From Sacculina carcini (lineage: Eukaryota > Arthropoda > Thecostraca > Sacculinidae), in the NCBI GenBank assembly GCA_916048095.2, contig OU696593.1, positions 4,930,330-4,994,329 on the forward strand: a DNA stretch of 64,000 nt, read 5' to 3'. The notes beneath the pieces were generated by a model. It was not told where the DNA came from. It did not search any database and saw only the letters and a program-made list of their open reading frames with translations. Within the stretch, counting starts at the first letter, position 1; each line of letters begins with the position of its first letter. The translations under genes and the position numbers were made by a program. This document shows, one piece after another, positions 53,381 to 64,000 of the stretch.

Positions 53381-53925
53381 GACCCGGCTTTATTTGACAT
53401 TTGGAGTGGTGCAATCCTGAAAATTACTTTATAATACTTCTTTTTATGATTTAACTGAAGAAACATAAACTATTTGACCAATGGCGGCTATTGGTTGCGT
53501 TCTTTCAAGGGTTAAGCTATGTACTTTATCTATTTTGTAGATTGGAGGATTGACTTTGTAAAACTTAATATTTCTTTATTGTGATTGCTTTTGATATCCC
53601 ATATATGGAATATTTGATGAAATATATTTCATTTATTCTAAGTTTCTATTTATTATTTATATATTATATATTTTTAGTTATTTAAACTCATTTTATTCTA
53701 TTCAATATATTTTTACCATTTCAACTTCAAAATCAGACCCTACGAAGCCAGTGTAATCTATTTTTTCATTTATTCAATTTTTTTTCAATTGGAACTTGAA
53801 ATGTTTGAAATGATTTTACTGACAGATGGTAGATACAAAGTCAATAATGTAATTTGGTTTTTTATCACTGTTTAAACAGACGCACAAAGCGTAACATGGG
53901 AAGCGCGAACGCACAGGCATATATA
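53381..53925. other. No feature seen; AT-rich
   Basis: AT-rich. 53885-53915 (AACATGGGAAGCGCGAACGC) faintly recalls a LINE tail on the minus strand. Confidence 0.45.
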
Positions 53926-56250
53926 TCTATCTATATATATAAAAGAGATCCTCTGTCTGTCTGTCTGTGTGTCTGTTTGTCTGTCCCACCCTCCTTGGTA
54001 CATTTTCAGCAAACTGCTACTCGGTAACCACTTGGTGTACTCGCCAACAATTTATACCATTACGTTGGAAATTTTCTTGTCTACACGATAGGATAAATTT
54101 AAAATTTTAAAAATAAAACCAAAAAAAGTTATCGCGGTGAAAAGACAAAATGAACCCTGAAAAATGCGAAAATTTTGGTCAAAATTCCTGCATCTACTTC
54201 TCATAAACCAAAAATGGTACAGCCAAACAGATTATACCACTGTGTAGAGAATATTCTGTTCTACTCGGTAAGTTATAATTCATATCCAAAAATTAAATAT
54301 AAAATATGTAAAAATGACAAAATTTCAGTCTACATTCAAAATTATATTTAAGCTCGACGCGTCCGCTTTTCTGTACATTTTTCTCTATTTCTCAGCAACT
54401 AACTATGACACATCTAAATAAATATTACCATCATGCTGGGAATTTTGTTTTCTACAGCACGGTATAATTTTTAATTTTCCAGAGTGTATTAAAAATAAGT
54501 TACGGCGGTGTGAAGTCAAAATGACAAAGTCAAAAAGGCAAAATTAGCACTGGAAACCGTGAATATTTTGGTAAATATTCCGCTATCTATTCCTCATAAA
54601 CCAGCAGAGTTACAGCTATAAAAATTATACTATTGTGTAGAGAATTTTGTGTTCTACAAGAATTATAATAATTTATACCCACAAATGATACAAAAAACGT
54701 GTAAAATTGGCAAAATTCTCAAATACATCCAAAATTTCACTTGAACACCGGGCGACTAAAATTAATTCATTTTTCTACTATTTCTCAATAACTATTTGTT
54801 ACACGTAAAAATAAATTATACCATCGTGCTAGAAATCTTGTTTTCTACAATACGGTATAATTTTTAATTTTCCAAAGTATATCTGAAGGAAGTTACGGCG
54901 GTGTAAAGTCAGAAGGACATATTGCCAATTTGACAGCTATTAAGCGCACTTGCGATTACACAGGAATATACTACTGTGTAGATAATTTTGTGTTCTACAA
55001 GATAAGCTATAATTTATACCCACAAATGATACAAAAAAACGTGTAAAATTGGCAAAATTCTCAAATACATCCAAAATTACACTTGAACACCGGGCGACTA
55101 AAATTAATTAATTTTTCTACTATTTCTCAGTAACTATTTGTTAAACATAAAAATAAATTATACCATCGTGCTAGAAATCTTGTTTTCTACAATACGGTAT
55201 AATTTGTAATTTTCCAAAGTATATCTGAAGGAAGTTACGGCGGTGTAAAGTCAGAAGGACATATTGCCAATTTGACAGCTATTAAGCGCACTTGCGATTA
55301 CACAGGAATATACTACTGTGTAGATAATTTTGTGTTCTACAAGATAAGCTATAATTTATACCCACAAATGATACAAAAAAACGTGTAAAATTGGCAAAAT
55401 TCTCAAATACATCCAAAATTACACTTGAACACCGGGCGACTAAAATTAATTAATTGTTCTACTATTTTTCAGTAACTATTTGTTAAACATAAAAATAAAT
55501 TATACCATCGTGCTAGAAATCTTGTTTTCTACAATACGGTATAATTTGTAATTTTCCAAAGTGTATCTGAAGGAAGTTACGGCGGTGTAAAGTCAAATTG
55601 TCATGTTGCCAATTTGACAGCTATTATGCGCACTTGCGTTTACACATGAATATACACTGATTTAATTTCACTGAAGTCCAATCACAATTTACGCACTTGC
55701 GATTACACAGGAATATACTACTGTGTAGATAATTTTGTGTTCTACAAGATAAGCTATAATTTATACCCACAAATGATACAAAAAACGTGTGAAATTGGCA
55801 AAATTCTCAAATACATCCAAAATTACACTTGAACACCGGGCGACTAAAATTAATTAATTTTCCTACTATTTCTCAGTAAATATTTGTTAAACATAAAAAC
55901 AAATTATACCATCGTGCTAGAAATCTTGTTTTCTACAATACGTTATAATTTTTAATTTTCCAAAGTGTATCTGAAGGAAGTTACGGCGGTGTAAATTCAA
56001 AAGCACATATTACCGATTTGACAGCTATTATGCGCACTTGCGATTACACAGGAATATACACCGATTAAATTTCACTGAAGCCCAATCACAATTAAGAATG
56101 CATCATATTAGCTCCAAGCATGGATGGTGTGGTTTTATTGTGTACAGTTTAATTAATGCTACACTATACTGAATAGAAAGGCTTTATTGTCCTCAATATT
56201 TACACATGAATTGTTCCGCCCGACGGGCGGGTAAAATACTACTGGGAACA
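53926..56250 (+). mobile_element. Helitron-like element with internal 342-bp tandem repeats
   Basis: Begins TCTATCTATATATATAAAAG, then a TCTGTCTGTCTG run, which is how many Helitron 5' ends look. Ends near 56216-56240 with a GC-rich stem CCGCCCGACGGGCGG followed by an AT-rich segment and CTACTGG, resembling the Helitron 3' hairpin plus CTRR, though the exact end is unclear. No Rep/helicase coding is present, so it would be non-autonomous. The bulk is a tandem array. Helentron or an unrelated satellite are alternatives. Confidence 0.4.
54137..56060 (+). repeat. 342-bp tandem repeat made of two related ~171-bp halves
   Basis: The marker GGCGGTGTAAAGTC or variants starts at 54137, 54508, 54901, 55243, 55585 and 55989 (spacings 371, 393, 342, 342 and 404). 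Within a unit, TTATACCATCGTGCTAGAAA and TTTTCTACAATACGGTATAA are echoed half a unit later by ATACTACTGTGTAGATAAT and TGTTCTACAAGATAAGCTAT. The three central units are nearly identical; outer ones are diverged, and the last carries a 62-bp extra segment. Confidence 0.88.
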
Positions 56251-57299
56251 AAGTTAACTACTGAATTTTACTGTGTAATTTAATTGGTTTAATTTCAAGT
56301 TGCATAAGCTCAAGTTGCATAAGCTTAAGTTGCATAAGGATATGGGTTGTAATATCATGCAATGCCAACTATATGCATCTGCTGTTTTAGCGGAAGCATT
56401 AATCTGGAATTATAGAGATGACAGAAAGTTTCATTGTTTTGATAGTGTTACACTTCTGAATTACTACACACGAAGGACGGGTAAGAAAGTGAGCAGTGTT
56501 GAGGGAAAAAACATCGTCAATAATTAAAACAAAAATTTACAAATTTGATTTTTTCTATTGGTCGTTTTTCATCAATTTTCTTTGTGTTTGTTTCGTGTTT
56601 GAGTTCTGAATTATTCCGCACGACGGGCAGCTTTAAATATGAGGCGGGTTGTGGAAAAACATGTTTTCTAAATTGAAACATAAATTTCACATTTAGACTT
56701 TTATATTGGCTAAAACTTTCCTATGGGTTTGTTTTTCTTTTTCAATTTTCACTAATTTTTTGTGAATTGAATATTAATTATATTTTATTAACTGTTCCGC
56801 ACGACGGGCGGGCTTAAATGTATCTATAAAGAATGGGTTTAAATGATAACGAGGTATATGATATTTTGCTAGCAGTAAATATTCTAGCGATAAAAGTAGA
56901 ATATTATTATTATTATTAATTACAGGCAAATCCAGTAGCATGGGAAGAGTGCAAGCACTATTACCACCCTAAGGTGGCCCCATGTACCGGAAGCGCCCAA
57001 AAGATTCAGAGAGAAAGAGAGTTCGAAGAGAAAAAAGTCTAGAAAGAGAGTTGGAAAGAAAATAATAAATAAATAACAATAAATAATAAACCATCATCCG
57101 ATAACAATCCATAATGTCACTCCGCCCACGTTCCTCAATAAATAATAACAATCAACAATAAATATGTGATTCATTAAAAAACAGCCATCAATAAATAAGA
57201 ATAAATATTAATAAATAAGTAATAAATAACAATCAAGAACAATACATATGATTCAAAAAAGAAACATCCAACAATAAATATAAATATGATTCAATAAGT

Positions 57300-57550
57300 A
57301 ACAACAACACAAATAAATATGATTCAATAAACAATAACACCAATAAATATGATTCAATAAACAACAACAACAATAAATATGATTCAATAAACAGCAACAA
57401 CAATAAATATGATTCAATAAACAACAACAACAATAAATATGATTCAATAAACAGCAACAACAATAAATATGATTCAATAAACAACAACAACAATGAATAT
57501 GACTCAATAAGCAGCAACAACAATAAATATGATTCAATAAACAACAACAG
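57300..57550. repeat. 30-bp minisatellite in the LINE C 3' UTR
   Basis: About eight copies of CAATAAATATGATTCAATAA plus ACAACAACAA, with CAG or GAA variants. A frame of LLLFIESYLL repeats is its translation. Confidence 0.88.
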
Positions 57551-57718
57551 CCAACACTGAGTAAAAGTATAATTTAATAAATAACAACAACCAATGATAA
57601 ATAGTAATAAATAGAGCGTAAAATAGGAATAAATATAAATAAATAGAAAATAAATAACAATAAGCATGAATAAATAACAATAAATATGAATAAATATACA
57701 ATTAATAAGACTCAACAG

Positions 57719-58825
57719 TCAATTCCGCTCTTTCAGTAGCATTTGATTTACTTTGGCCTTGAATTTGTTCAAATTGTTCTGCGAGAAAGCCTCCTCCTTC
57801 AACGTGTTCCAAGTAGACACAGTGGCCGGAAAAAAGCAACGTTGGAATTGTTTTGTACGACAACGAATTGGAGCCATGCACTGGGAATGCTGTTTGGATG
57901 TAAACCGTGTGCTTCTTGCTGCCACGAAATCATCAGGAATTGACTTGCTCATCGGATGATGGTCGTTGTGCTTGATCTTGTACAGCATGCACACGCTGCT
58001 GACCTTTCGACGATGGCAAAGATCACCAAGAACCAAGTCACCACAGAGGAACTTGCAAGTTTTAACAAACAAACTCTGTTGATGAGATTGAGGTGACAAT
58101 CCGCAGCAGAAGACCACACGGGGGCGCAGTACTCCAGAATTGGCAAAATGAAACAGCGAAAACAACTTTTTGAGATTGTGCTGCTACCGAACATCCGATA
58201 TGCCTTTCTTATAATTCCCAGTTTCCGCGATGCCGAACAAACTAGCTTCCGAATGTGACTCTCAAACGTGAGCTTTGAGTCTACATGTACTCCCAATATT
58301 TTGAGCTCATCACACACGTTGAGTTGGGCGTCATTTATGAGGATAGCTCCATGTGAAGGCTGAACGGTACGTGACCTAGAAACCAACAAGCATTTAGATT
58401 TCGAAGTGTTCAGCATCATATTCCACCTCTCACACCACTTCAGGACGCTGCTGAGATCGTCGTTGACCGTTTGACACACCTGTGGTCTGTCCGAAGGAGA
58501 TGAAATTACAGTCATCAAGGTGATATCATCAGCATATCCATATACAGGGTTGCGTGTGGTTGTGTACAGGTCAGCGGTGTAAATGTTGAACAAAATAGGA
58601 CCCAACACACTTCCCTGCGGGACACCGGTCACAATGCTCTGCCAGCCACTGTATGCTCCATCGATGGCAACACGTTGTACGCGATTGGATAGAAATTGAT
58701 GCAAAACACTTAGCAAACGGCCGCCGACTCCAATCTTTCTCAGTTTTTCCAACAAGCCCTGGTGGCTCACACGGTCAAATGCTGCCGAGAAATCCAACTG
58801 CACAATCCAGGCTTCACTGCCTTTG
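57719..58825 (-). pseudogene. Reverse transcriptase of LINE C (Jockey/CR1-group ORF2, partial)
   Basis: Enters mid-domain with KGSEAWIVQLDFSAAFDRV (first catalytic Asp), then GVPQGSVLGPILFNIY and NPVYGYADDITLM (catalytic YADD), LKILGVHVDSKLTFESHI and LPILEYCAPVWSSAADCH. One frameshift lies near 58060-58090, after which the C-terminus continues in another frame (CKFLCGDLVLGDLCHRRK to FKAKVNQMLLKERN) and stops at 57719. The Met frames begin only by chance codons; the true start was lost by 5' truncation. The endonuclease domain is absent. Confidence 0.88.
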
Positions 58826-61034
58826 AGAATAGCTCTTAAGCAAATGATTTTGGAGAATGATGTGAACCTTTAAATATATTTTGCGATCTGATGATATTAT
58901 ATATGTATTAGGAATAATACGTAGCAGAATATAGATTGCATAATATAATATCGGCTGTAATATCAGGGGCTGTAATATCGGTGTAATCCAAAAAATAACA
59001 ACTGTATGAATATGATGCATTAGTGGAAGTATTAACCGGGAATTATGAGATAATATGATAATGGTGTATAATTATATCGCATTATGCAACAAATGTGAAT
59101 TTAGCTGCCTTACAGTTTGGTCCCGATACTATATTCGCGGGTTGAGAGAAAAGTATTGGTGGGCCGCGTGTTTGGGACCCCTGGGGTAGATAATCTCAGT
59201 CTTCTGACTACGAATTATGATCGCATCAGTATATTTTGTGATCACAAACTAATAAGTTAAATCACCTCAGACTAGGCTGAGAGCGGTCAAGATTGGATGG
59301 TTGGGTTGGGTTGGGTAGGTTTGACTCAGGTTATATTGGGTTTTAATGATAGCGAGAAATATATAAATTTTAGCAATAAATATTATAGCGGTAAAATTAA
59401 AATAGTAGTTAAGCAAATGATGTTGGGGAATGATGTTAAGTAATGAATATAGTTAGGAAACATTCTGATGAAAAGATTTCATCATCTTTAATTGCTTGTT
59501 TCGTGTTTGTGTTCTGAATTATACCACACGAAGGGCAGATATATATATCAGGCGGGTTGAGGGATAATATTTGTCAAAATAAGAACAAAAATATTCACAT
59601 TTAGACTTTCCTATTGGTTAAGATATTTATAGCAGACATTTTTTGCTTTTCAATTTGTATTAATTATATTTTATGGATTTAATATGAATTTTATTGTATG
59701 AATTGTTCCGCACGACGGGCAGATATAAAAAAGTTTATCCATTTTTTAATTCATTTTTTCAAATGGCTCATTTAAAAAAAAGGTATTTTTTTTAAAATAA
59801 AAAGGCTCCGCGGGCAGCAGCTATAGACAATAGAACGTTCAATTTCCCCTGGAGAATTAATCCATACACAAAACCAATGGATTTGACTTCAAGATCCAGA
59901 ACGGATCGTGTTCGAGTTCTGACTTATTCAGCACGACAGGCGGATGTAAAAATTACTAAGGCGGACTGAGGGGAAATATTTTGTCGAAATAAAAATAATT
60001 GAACTTGAAATTTTCAATTGATTAATAGTTTTATGAGTGTACCCTATTTCATTTTTCATTTTCCATATTTTTTTATGAATTGAATATGAATTTCATGTTA
60101 TTAATTGCTCCGCACAACGGGCATATATATATACTATCATTAAAACCCGCCCGTTGTGCGGAACAATTCATAAAAATATTGCTAATTAAAAATTAACATT
60201 ATGATAAAAAAGTCAAGTAAATTTTCATTGTTTCGTATGTGTGTATGTGTATTCAAATGCGTGTGTATGTGTCGGTGAGTTTCTACATGACTGGTTTATC
60301 AGACGGCAAGTGTGAGCCACAAAGACCACAAACATTTGGGCAAATGGGTTTTTGTTCTCAGAATCGCAGCGCACCTCAAATGGCCAGTGTGCGCGATATA
60401 GCTGTAGCTATAAAGTTATCAGTTGTTTGGTGATTTATATAATATTTGATGATGGATTCATGCAAGCTGGCATCAATTTTGTCTTATTATCGATCCATCA
60501 CTGGCATTATAATGAGCATACAATTCTCAAGTGATTCTCAAGTGATTCCACTGAATTGTGTGGTCACAACACAAGAAAGTTGATGAATCATACTTCAAGC
60601 ACATGAATCTAACATGCACGTGCACAGAATAACTACTATGTTGCACAAATCTACTGACAGCTAAATTAGTCAATAAATAAGCCAATGTATTTGTTACTGT
60701 GCTAATACAATCACAAGCGCAAATAGAGCAAATAATGTCGAAAATACAACGGTGTAAACAAATGACTAATGAGACCAGAAAAACAGAAGAAACTCACGTG
60801 CACAGGAAGCAAAAAATGGAAAGCAAACCAGGCTGAATCAGTAGCAGAGATTCGGATATGTAGGATAGAGAATATTGAATGAGATTGCAAAATAAACAGT
60901 ATAATAGCCATGAAATCCAGCCATATCTATATCTTTATACAGGATATGTATATAAAAGAGAATACGCACAACGAATAGAGAGATAATACGAATAGAGAAA
61001 CGCACAACGCAAGAGAATACGCCTCCGCACAACG

Positions 61035-61052
61035 GGCGGGTTTTAATGCTCG

Positions 61053-61082
<30 letters not shown>
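61035..61082. repeat. (TA)n microsatellite
   Basis: TATATA repeat directly after a GGGCGGGTTTTAATGCTCG segment. Confidence 0.9.
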
Positions 61083-61084
<2 letters not shown>

Positions 61085-61359
61085 CACACATACATTGAAA
61101 TATCTCATGCTAATTTCTTCGGGGGCAAATATTGGAATTGTGAAATATCAACGGCTTAGAATAAAAAGTATTGTTTTTGACAAAAGAATTGCAAAGATTT
61201 TGTCGAAAAACAACTGACGAAATGGAATTTTCCAGACGAAATCTTCATATTACTAAGTTGTCTATGTTGGTTATTTTTTGTTATCACCAAGCTGTTTCCG
61301 CAGAAATGAGTCGAAAACTTGTCGCTCCAGCCTTCCAAAGGCTACACTTGCTTCTAAAC
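61083..61359. other. No feature confirmed
   Basis: A 60-odd codon plus-strand frame (LQRFCRKTTDEMEFSRRN) ends in the hAT-G element; no motif recognised. Confidence 0.35.
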
Positions 61360-61648
61360 CAGTGGTTCCCAACCGGTGTGCCGTGCCGTGAGATCTTTTG
61401 AGGATGTCGCCTAAACTCAGGGCAAAAGTGATATATTTGTATTATAATACCATTTATTGTAATAGCAGGGTCAGTGTAAAGAAACTTTTCATATATATGT
61501 ATAAGGTGTTGTTACACCGATGCAAAATGTCGAAATGAAAAAAATATTATAAAAACAACGGATATTATAAATTTCCTTATAAGGATGCCGGGAAGTTTTG
61601 AAAGACTCGCTAAAAGTGCCGTAAACTGGAAAATGTTGGGAACCACTG
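61360..61648 (+). mobile_element. hAT-G non-autonomous transposon with TSD
   Basis: CAGTGGTTCCCAACCGGTG and GTTGGGAACCACTG bound 289 bp. Flanks ttctaaac (61352-61359) and gtctaaac (61649-61656) match at 7 of 8. TGTGCCGTGCCGTGAGATC near the left end is a feature of many animal hAT (Charlie-like) MITEs. Confidence 0.87.
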
Positions 61649-61656
61649 GTCTAAAC

Positions 61657-61868
61657 ATTTGTTGTTTATGGGTGGGCAGATTCAATCTGGACGTCAGATT
61701 CAATCCTCAATCATTGCTGCATTACGAGCACGATGGTGGATTGTTAGGACATCGATCTATCAAAGTTAGGGTGACGCTACCCCTGCCTAGCCGATGTATT
61801 CATAAGCCAGGGCAAAAGGGCCCGTTTGTCTTCCGCGCTCCCTCACTTTGGTCGCACGTATACAATAT
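61657..61868. other. Open frame of uncertain origin
   Basis: Plus strand reads GHRSIKVRVTLPLPSR then GPFVFRAPSLWSHVYN. F-FRAPSLW is reminiscent of LINE ORF2 C-termini but too short to assign. Confidence 0.25.
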
Positions 61869-61870
61869 TA

Positions 61871-62032
61871 CAGTTTACCCCAGATATAAGAGATTTGTCG
61901 GGAGTGGAAAAAAAGTCTCTAATATCCGTCGTTTCCTTTAATCCGGGGAAAATTACGACGGATCCGAACAAATACTCTCTTATATAACCGGGGTTCTCTT
62001 ATATCCGGTTCCCATATATAAGGGGTACACTC
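61871..62032. mobile_element. pogo/Tigger-like MITE with TA flanks
   Basis: Begins CAGTTTACCCCAGATATAAG and ends AAGGGGTACACTC, with TA at 61869-61870 and 62033-62034. The right part contains extra copies of TCTCTTATATCCGG and TCTCTTATATAACCGG, so the end has been locally duplicated. Same family as 6776-6911. Confidence 0.72.
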
Positions 62033-62051
62033 TATATGGAATCTACATAGA

Positions 62052-62242
62052 CAATGGTGGTGCCAAGGGGAGGGAGTTTGGAGGGACTGAAGACCACAAA
62101 AATGCGCCAAGCCTCCTGAACCCTCCAGCAAATCCTGCCCATGAACGTTTCGAGTTTAGTTCCTCATGTTTCGCCAAGCCCCCGTATCTTTTCCTTCAGC
62201 CGCCCTTAGCTCCCCACCGGTAAAATTCTGGCGCCGCCACTG
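62052..62242 (-). mobile_element. hAT-D MITE with TSD
   Basis: CAATGGTGGTGCCAAGG to GGCGCCGCCACTG. Flanks tacataga and cacatagg match at 6 of 8. Inserted about 20 bp from the pogo-like MITE. Confidence 0.78.
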
Positions 62243-62314
62243 CACATAGGCCACTAGAGCACTACTCAAGAGTAATAGACTACCTGCGGATTCCTATTTT
62301 TCATCTTTTCTTCG

Positions 62315-62345
62315 GCGCGTGTGTGTGTGTATGTATGTGTGTGTA

Positions 62346-62396
<51 letters not shown>

Positions 62397-62779
62397 GTGA
62401 GTGTCTAGGGGAGAAGCGACCAATTGAAGCTTGGCGTCCCTGTGGTTTTATCACCAGTGAAATTTTAACAAATCAATTGTGCATATCATTGTTCGCATTT
62501 GTCTCAATAATATTGCCCTTTGCGCTTTAATGTGTGTGTTCGTATGTGTGTGTGTGTGTGTATGTGTGTGTGTGTGTGTGTTCAGTGGTCGAATATGTGT
62601 GTAATGAATTAGTGAAATTGGATCATGGTTCAGTGGAGGTATATAGTCAGATAGATAGATGTACAGAACACACTGATACGCTACGCTGAAAATGGCCAGG
62701 TGATTTCACGATCTTTTTATTGCGTGTCCTCCGGTTTTTATCGCCAATACCTAACTACCTCTCGTTGCCTCTATCACAC

Positions 62780-62826
<47 letters not shown>

Positions 62827-62940
62827 ATGGGTGTTTACACAATCTTGTTGGACATAAGAAATGTTAGAAACATACACGCACGCACACTCACGCGCGTGTG
62901 TGTGTGTATGTCTGTGTGTGTATTGAAGATGGTCAAACGG
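62315..62940. repeat. TG and CA tracts
   Basis: TG at 62320-62393 and 62531-62582, CA at 62779-62821 and a short TG at 62895-62922, separated by non-coding sequence. Confidence 0.85.
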
Positions 62941-62997
62941 GAGTCCGAAACATGTTCATGAAATCGAAGATTTGGGTCAAACACGCACATACACACG

Positions 62998-63000
<3 letters not shown>

Positions 63001-63064
<64 letters not shown>
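63001..63064. repeat. (TA)n microsatellite
   Basis: Uninterrupted TA for about 62 bp. Confidence 0.95.
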
Positions 63065-63068
<4 letters not shown>

Positions 63069-63267
63069 ATTTATTAGAACGTCAGTGTCAAATTGAACGA
63101 CACTACGGGAGAAGAGTTGAAAAATAGAACGACATACCGCTGAAATATAGATTTGAAGGTATGTATACGAGCATGAGCTCGTATAAGCGTATTGTTTTGA
63201 ATAGGGTCATTTAATTTATTGACATCATATTCGAAGAGCCTGCCCTGTCAGCTCTTCTATCTCTATG

Positions 63268-63547
63268 TGATTGGTTCTTAACATTTTTGCTCACTGATTC
63301 CTCACTTCTTAATGAGCCATCTCTTCATTTTCCACACGCACAACAGCGCTGATAAATTCAATAAATTAAGTTGTTACATCAAATTATATGAAAACAGGTC
63401 AAACAAAACAAAAATAAGAAACAAAAATATAGGAATTTGAATCGATAAATACACACATAGTTGTCCTGTTCTGTTCGACCTTCAGCTTCCTACTAGGCAA
63501 CGCTTCTATTCCCTACCAGTGGCGAATTTCACAGAGGTTAAGCACCA
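63268..63547 (-). mobile_element. hAT-A MITE
   Basis: ATTGGTTCTTAACATTTTTGC, CACTTCTTAATGAGCCATC, CAACAGCGCTGATAAATTC, GTCCTGTTCTGTTCGACC and a right end GAGGTTAAGCACCAAG. Termini diverged. Confidence 0.78.
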
Positions 63548-63679
63548 AGACCGTACCAATAACGGTAGACATTTTATACCTAGAAGCTTGGATTTGTATT
63601 TGTACGTTTGCCTGATTGAAAGCCACTGTTTTTATTTGCATTCCAAAGGAATCTCAGCACATTTGAGAAACGAATACAC

Positions 63680-63867
63680 CAGTGGAGGCGTCAGGAGTTT
63701 CCGCTGGGGGGGCTAAGCAAACAGATGCGGGGGCTTGGCGAAACATCAGGAACGACACTCCAAATTTCAATGATCTGTATTTATTTTGGGGCGGGAGCTC
63801 AGGGCGCTTGATACGTTTTCTAAGGGTTTCAGCGCCCCTAAACCTGCCCCGCTTAGGTGCGCCACTG
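63680..63867 (+). mobile_element. hAT-D MITE with perfect 8-bp TSD
   Basis: CAGTGGAGGCGTCAGGAG to GGTGCGCCACTG, 188 bp. The duplication gaatacac is exact (63672-63679 and 63868-63875). This copy fixes the hAT-D ends and shows 8-bp target duplication. Confidence 0.9.
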
Positions 63868-64000
63868 GAATACACAATCTCCTTATGTCACCGTTGGTGT
63901 GTTTGTTTATTCGTAATAATAGCGATATAAATTAGAGACACACACAATGTTTTTGTTATACATTATAATGAAGTAATGTGATATAATAGGATGAAAAAAT

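Larger units (their letters stand above)
56904..58825 (-). mobile_element. LINE C: 5'-truncated retrotransposon with defined insertion site
   Basis: 1922 bp, minus strand. AGAATA flanks it on both sides (56898-56903 and 58826-58831). The uninterrupted relative of the target lies at about 59398-59415 (AAAATAGTAGTTAAGC), so both edges are fixed. It holds the RT C-terminal half of ORF2, a 3' UTR with a 30-bp minisatellite, and a 3' end reading GTGCTTGCACTCTTCCCATG then a TTA-repeat tail. Related 3' ends sit at 18396, 21955 and 34540. Confidence 0.88.
56280..61060. repeat. Tandem array with recurring CCGCACGACGGGCGGG motif
   Basis: The motif, or a close variant, lies near 56216, 56613, 56797, 59520, 59706, 59927, 60108, 60150 (inverted) and 61020. 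Spacings of 181-221 bp in each cluster define a ~183-bp subunit (TTCCGCACGACGGGC, GGCGGGTTG, CACATTTAGACTTT, ATTGGCTAA). Larger ~700-bp units are marked by GGCTGTAATATC, AGCGGAAGCATTAATC and TTAATGATAGCGAG, repeated on both sides of the LINE C insertion. The 61020 copy runs into (TA)n. The motif could be the repeated 3' end of the Helitron-like element upstream. Confidence 0.65.

Noticed and set aside
54137-56060. CRISPR-like regularly spaced repeats
   Set aside because: The repeat is a continuous 342-bp tandem satellite with no unique spacers, in a eukaryotic context.
57233-57715. 160-codon minus-strand frame of LLLFIESYLL repeats
   Set aside because: It is the translation of a 30-bp minisatellite in the LINE C 3' UTR; period divisible by three keeps it open.
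61657-61868. LINE ORF2 C-terminus (FVFRAPSLW)
   Set aside because: Suggestive of the G-R-F-xxxPRLWN motif, but too short and without flanking LINE sequence or a tail.

Overview
The window is intergenic DNA from an animal nuclear genome. The evidence is the content: non-LTR retrotransposons of CR1/L2/Jockey type, a Penelope-like element with a GIY-YIG domain, tRNA-derived SINEs, Tc1, Merlin, hAT, pogo-like and Helitron-like DNA elements, and very abundant (TG/CA)n microsatellites. No bacterial-style operons, rRNA, true tRNA genes or CRISPR arrays are visible. A repeat-rich invertebrate is the best guess; the species cannot be named from the sequence. No confident host gene was found. Three weak host-exon candidates are listed (25.9-26.1 kb, 26.26-26.51 kb and a signal-peptide ORF at 33.86-34.03 kb), plus one still weaker ORF at 280-555.

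Layout. 1-12 kb: seven short non-autonomous hAT-like families (called A-G here) are recognised across the window by shared terminal repeats, several with 8-bp target-site duplications (TSDs). Six (B-F plus a pogo-like element) occur here, with two SINE families and a decaying 10-11 bp minisatellite. 12.1-12.9 kb: a ~106-bp unit repeated four times, separated by (CA)n tracts. 12.97-14.2 kb: 5'-truncated CR1-like LINE A. 15.2-15.7 kb: a 14-bp minisatellite with a 182-bp higher-order period. 16.4-19.6 kb: dense CA/TG arrays. 21.6-24.5 kb: a textbook hAT-A copy, the 3' end of LINE D, and an inverted hAT-B pair. 28.98-29.79 kb: Penelope-like fragment with a hammerhead-like motif. 30-36 kb: hAT-type copies and three copies of one tRNA-Val-like SINE. 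36.5-37 kb: an internally deleted Merlin transposon. 37.8-41.4 kb: one L2-like LINE nested inside another. 41.47-43.69 kb: a complete-length but decayed Tc1/IS630 transposon whose terminal inverted repeats are arrays of 21-bp units. 44-53 kb: more MITEs and microsatellites. 53.9-61.1 kb: a large Helitron-like tandem repeat array (342-bp dimeric units, then ~183-bp and ~700-bp units carrying a CCGCACGACGGGCGGG motif) interrupted by LINE C, whose empty-site paralogue is also present in the window. 61-64 kb: hAT, pogo-like and hAT-D/A copies.

How the parts relate. Nothing forms a pathway. The history is one of repeated insertion: SINEs and MITEs beside LINE tails, LINE into LINE, LINE into satellite, and microsatellites growing inside or at the ends of elements. 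The most unusual objects are the Tc1 element with tandemly repeated ends that also read as a 7-residue peptide repeat, the Helitron-like array with its datable LINE insertion, and the CA-separated tandem unit at 12 kb. Element families were assigned by reading motifs by eye, without database searches.
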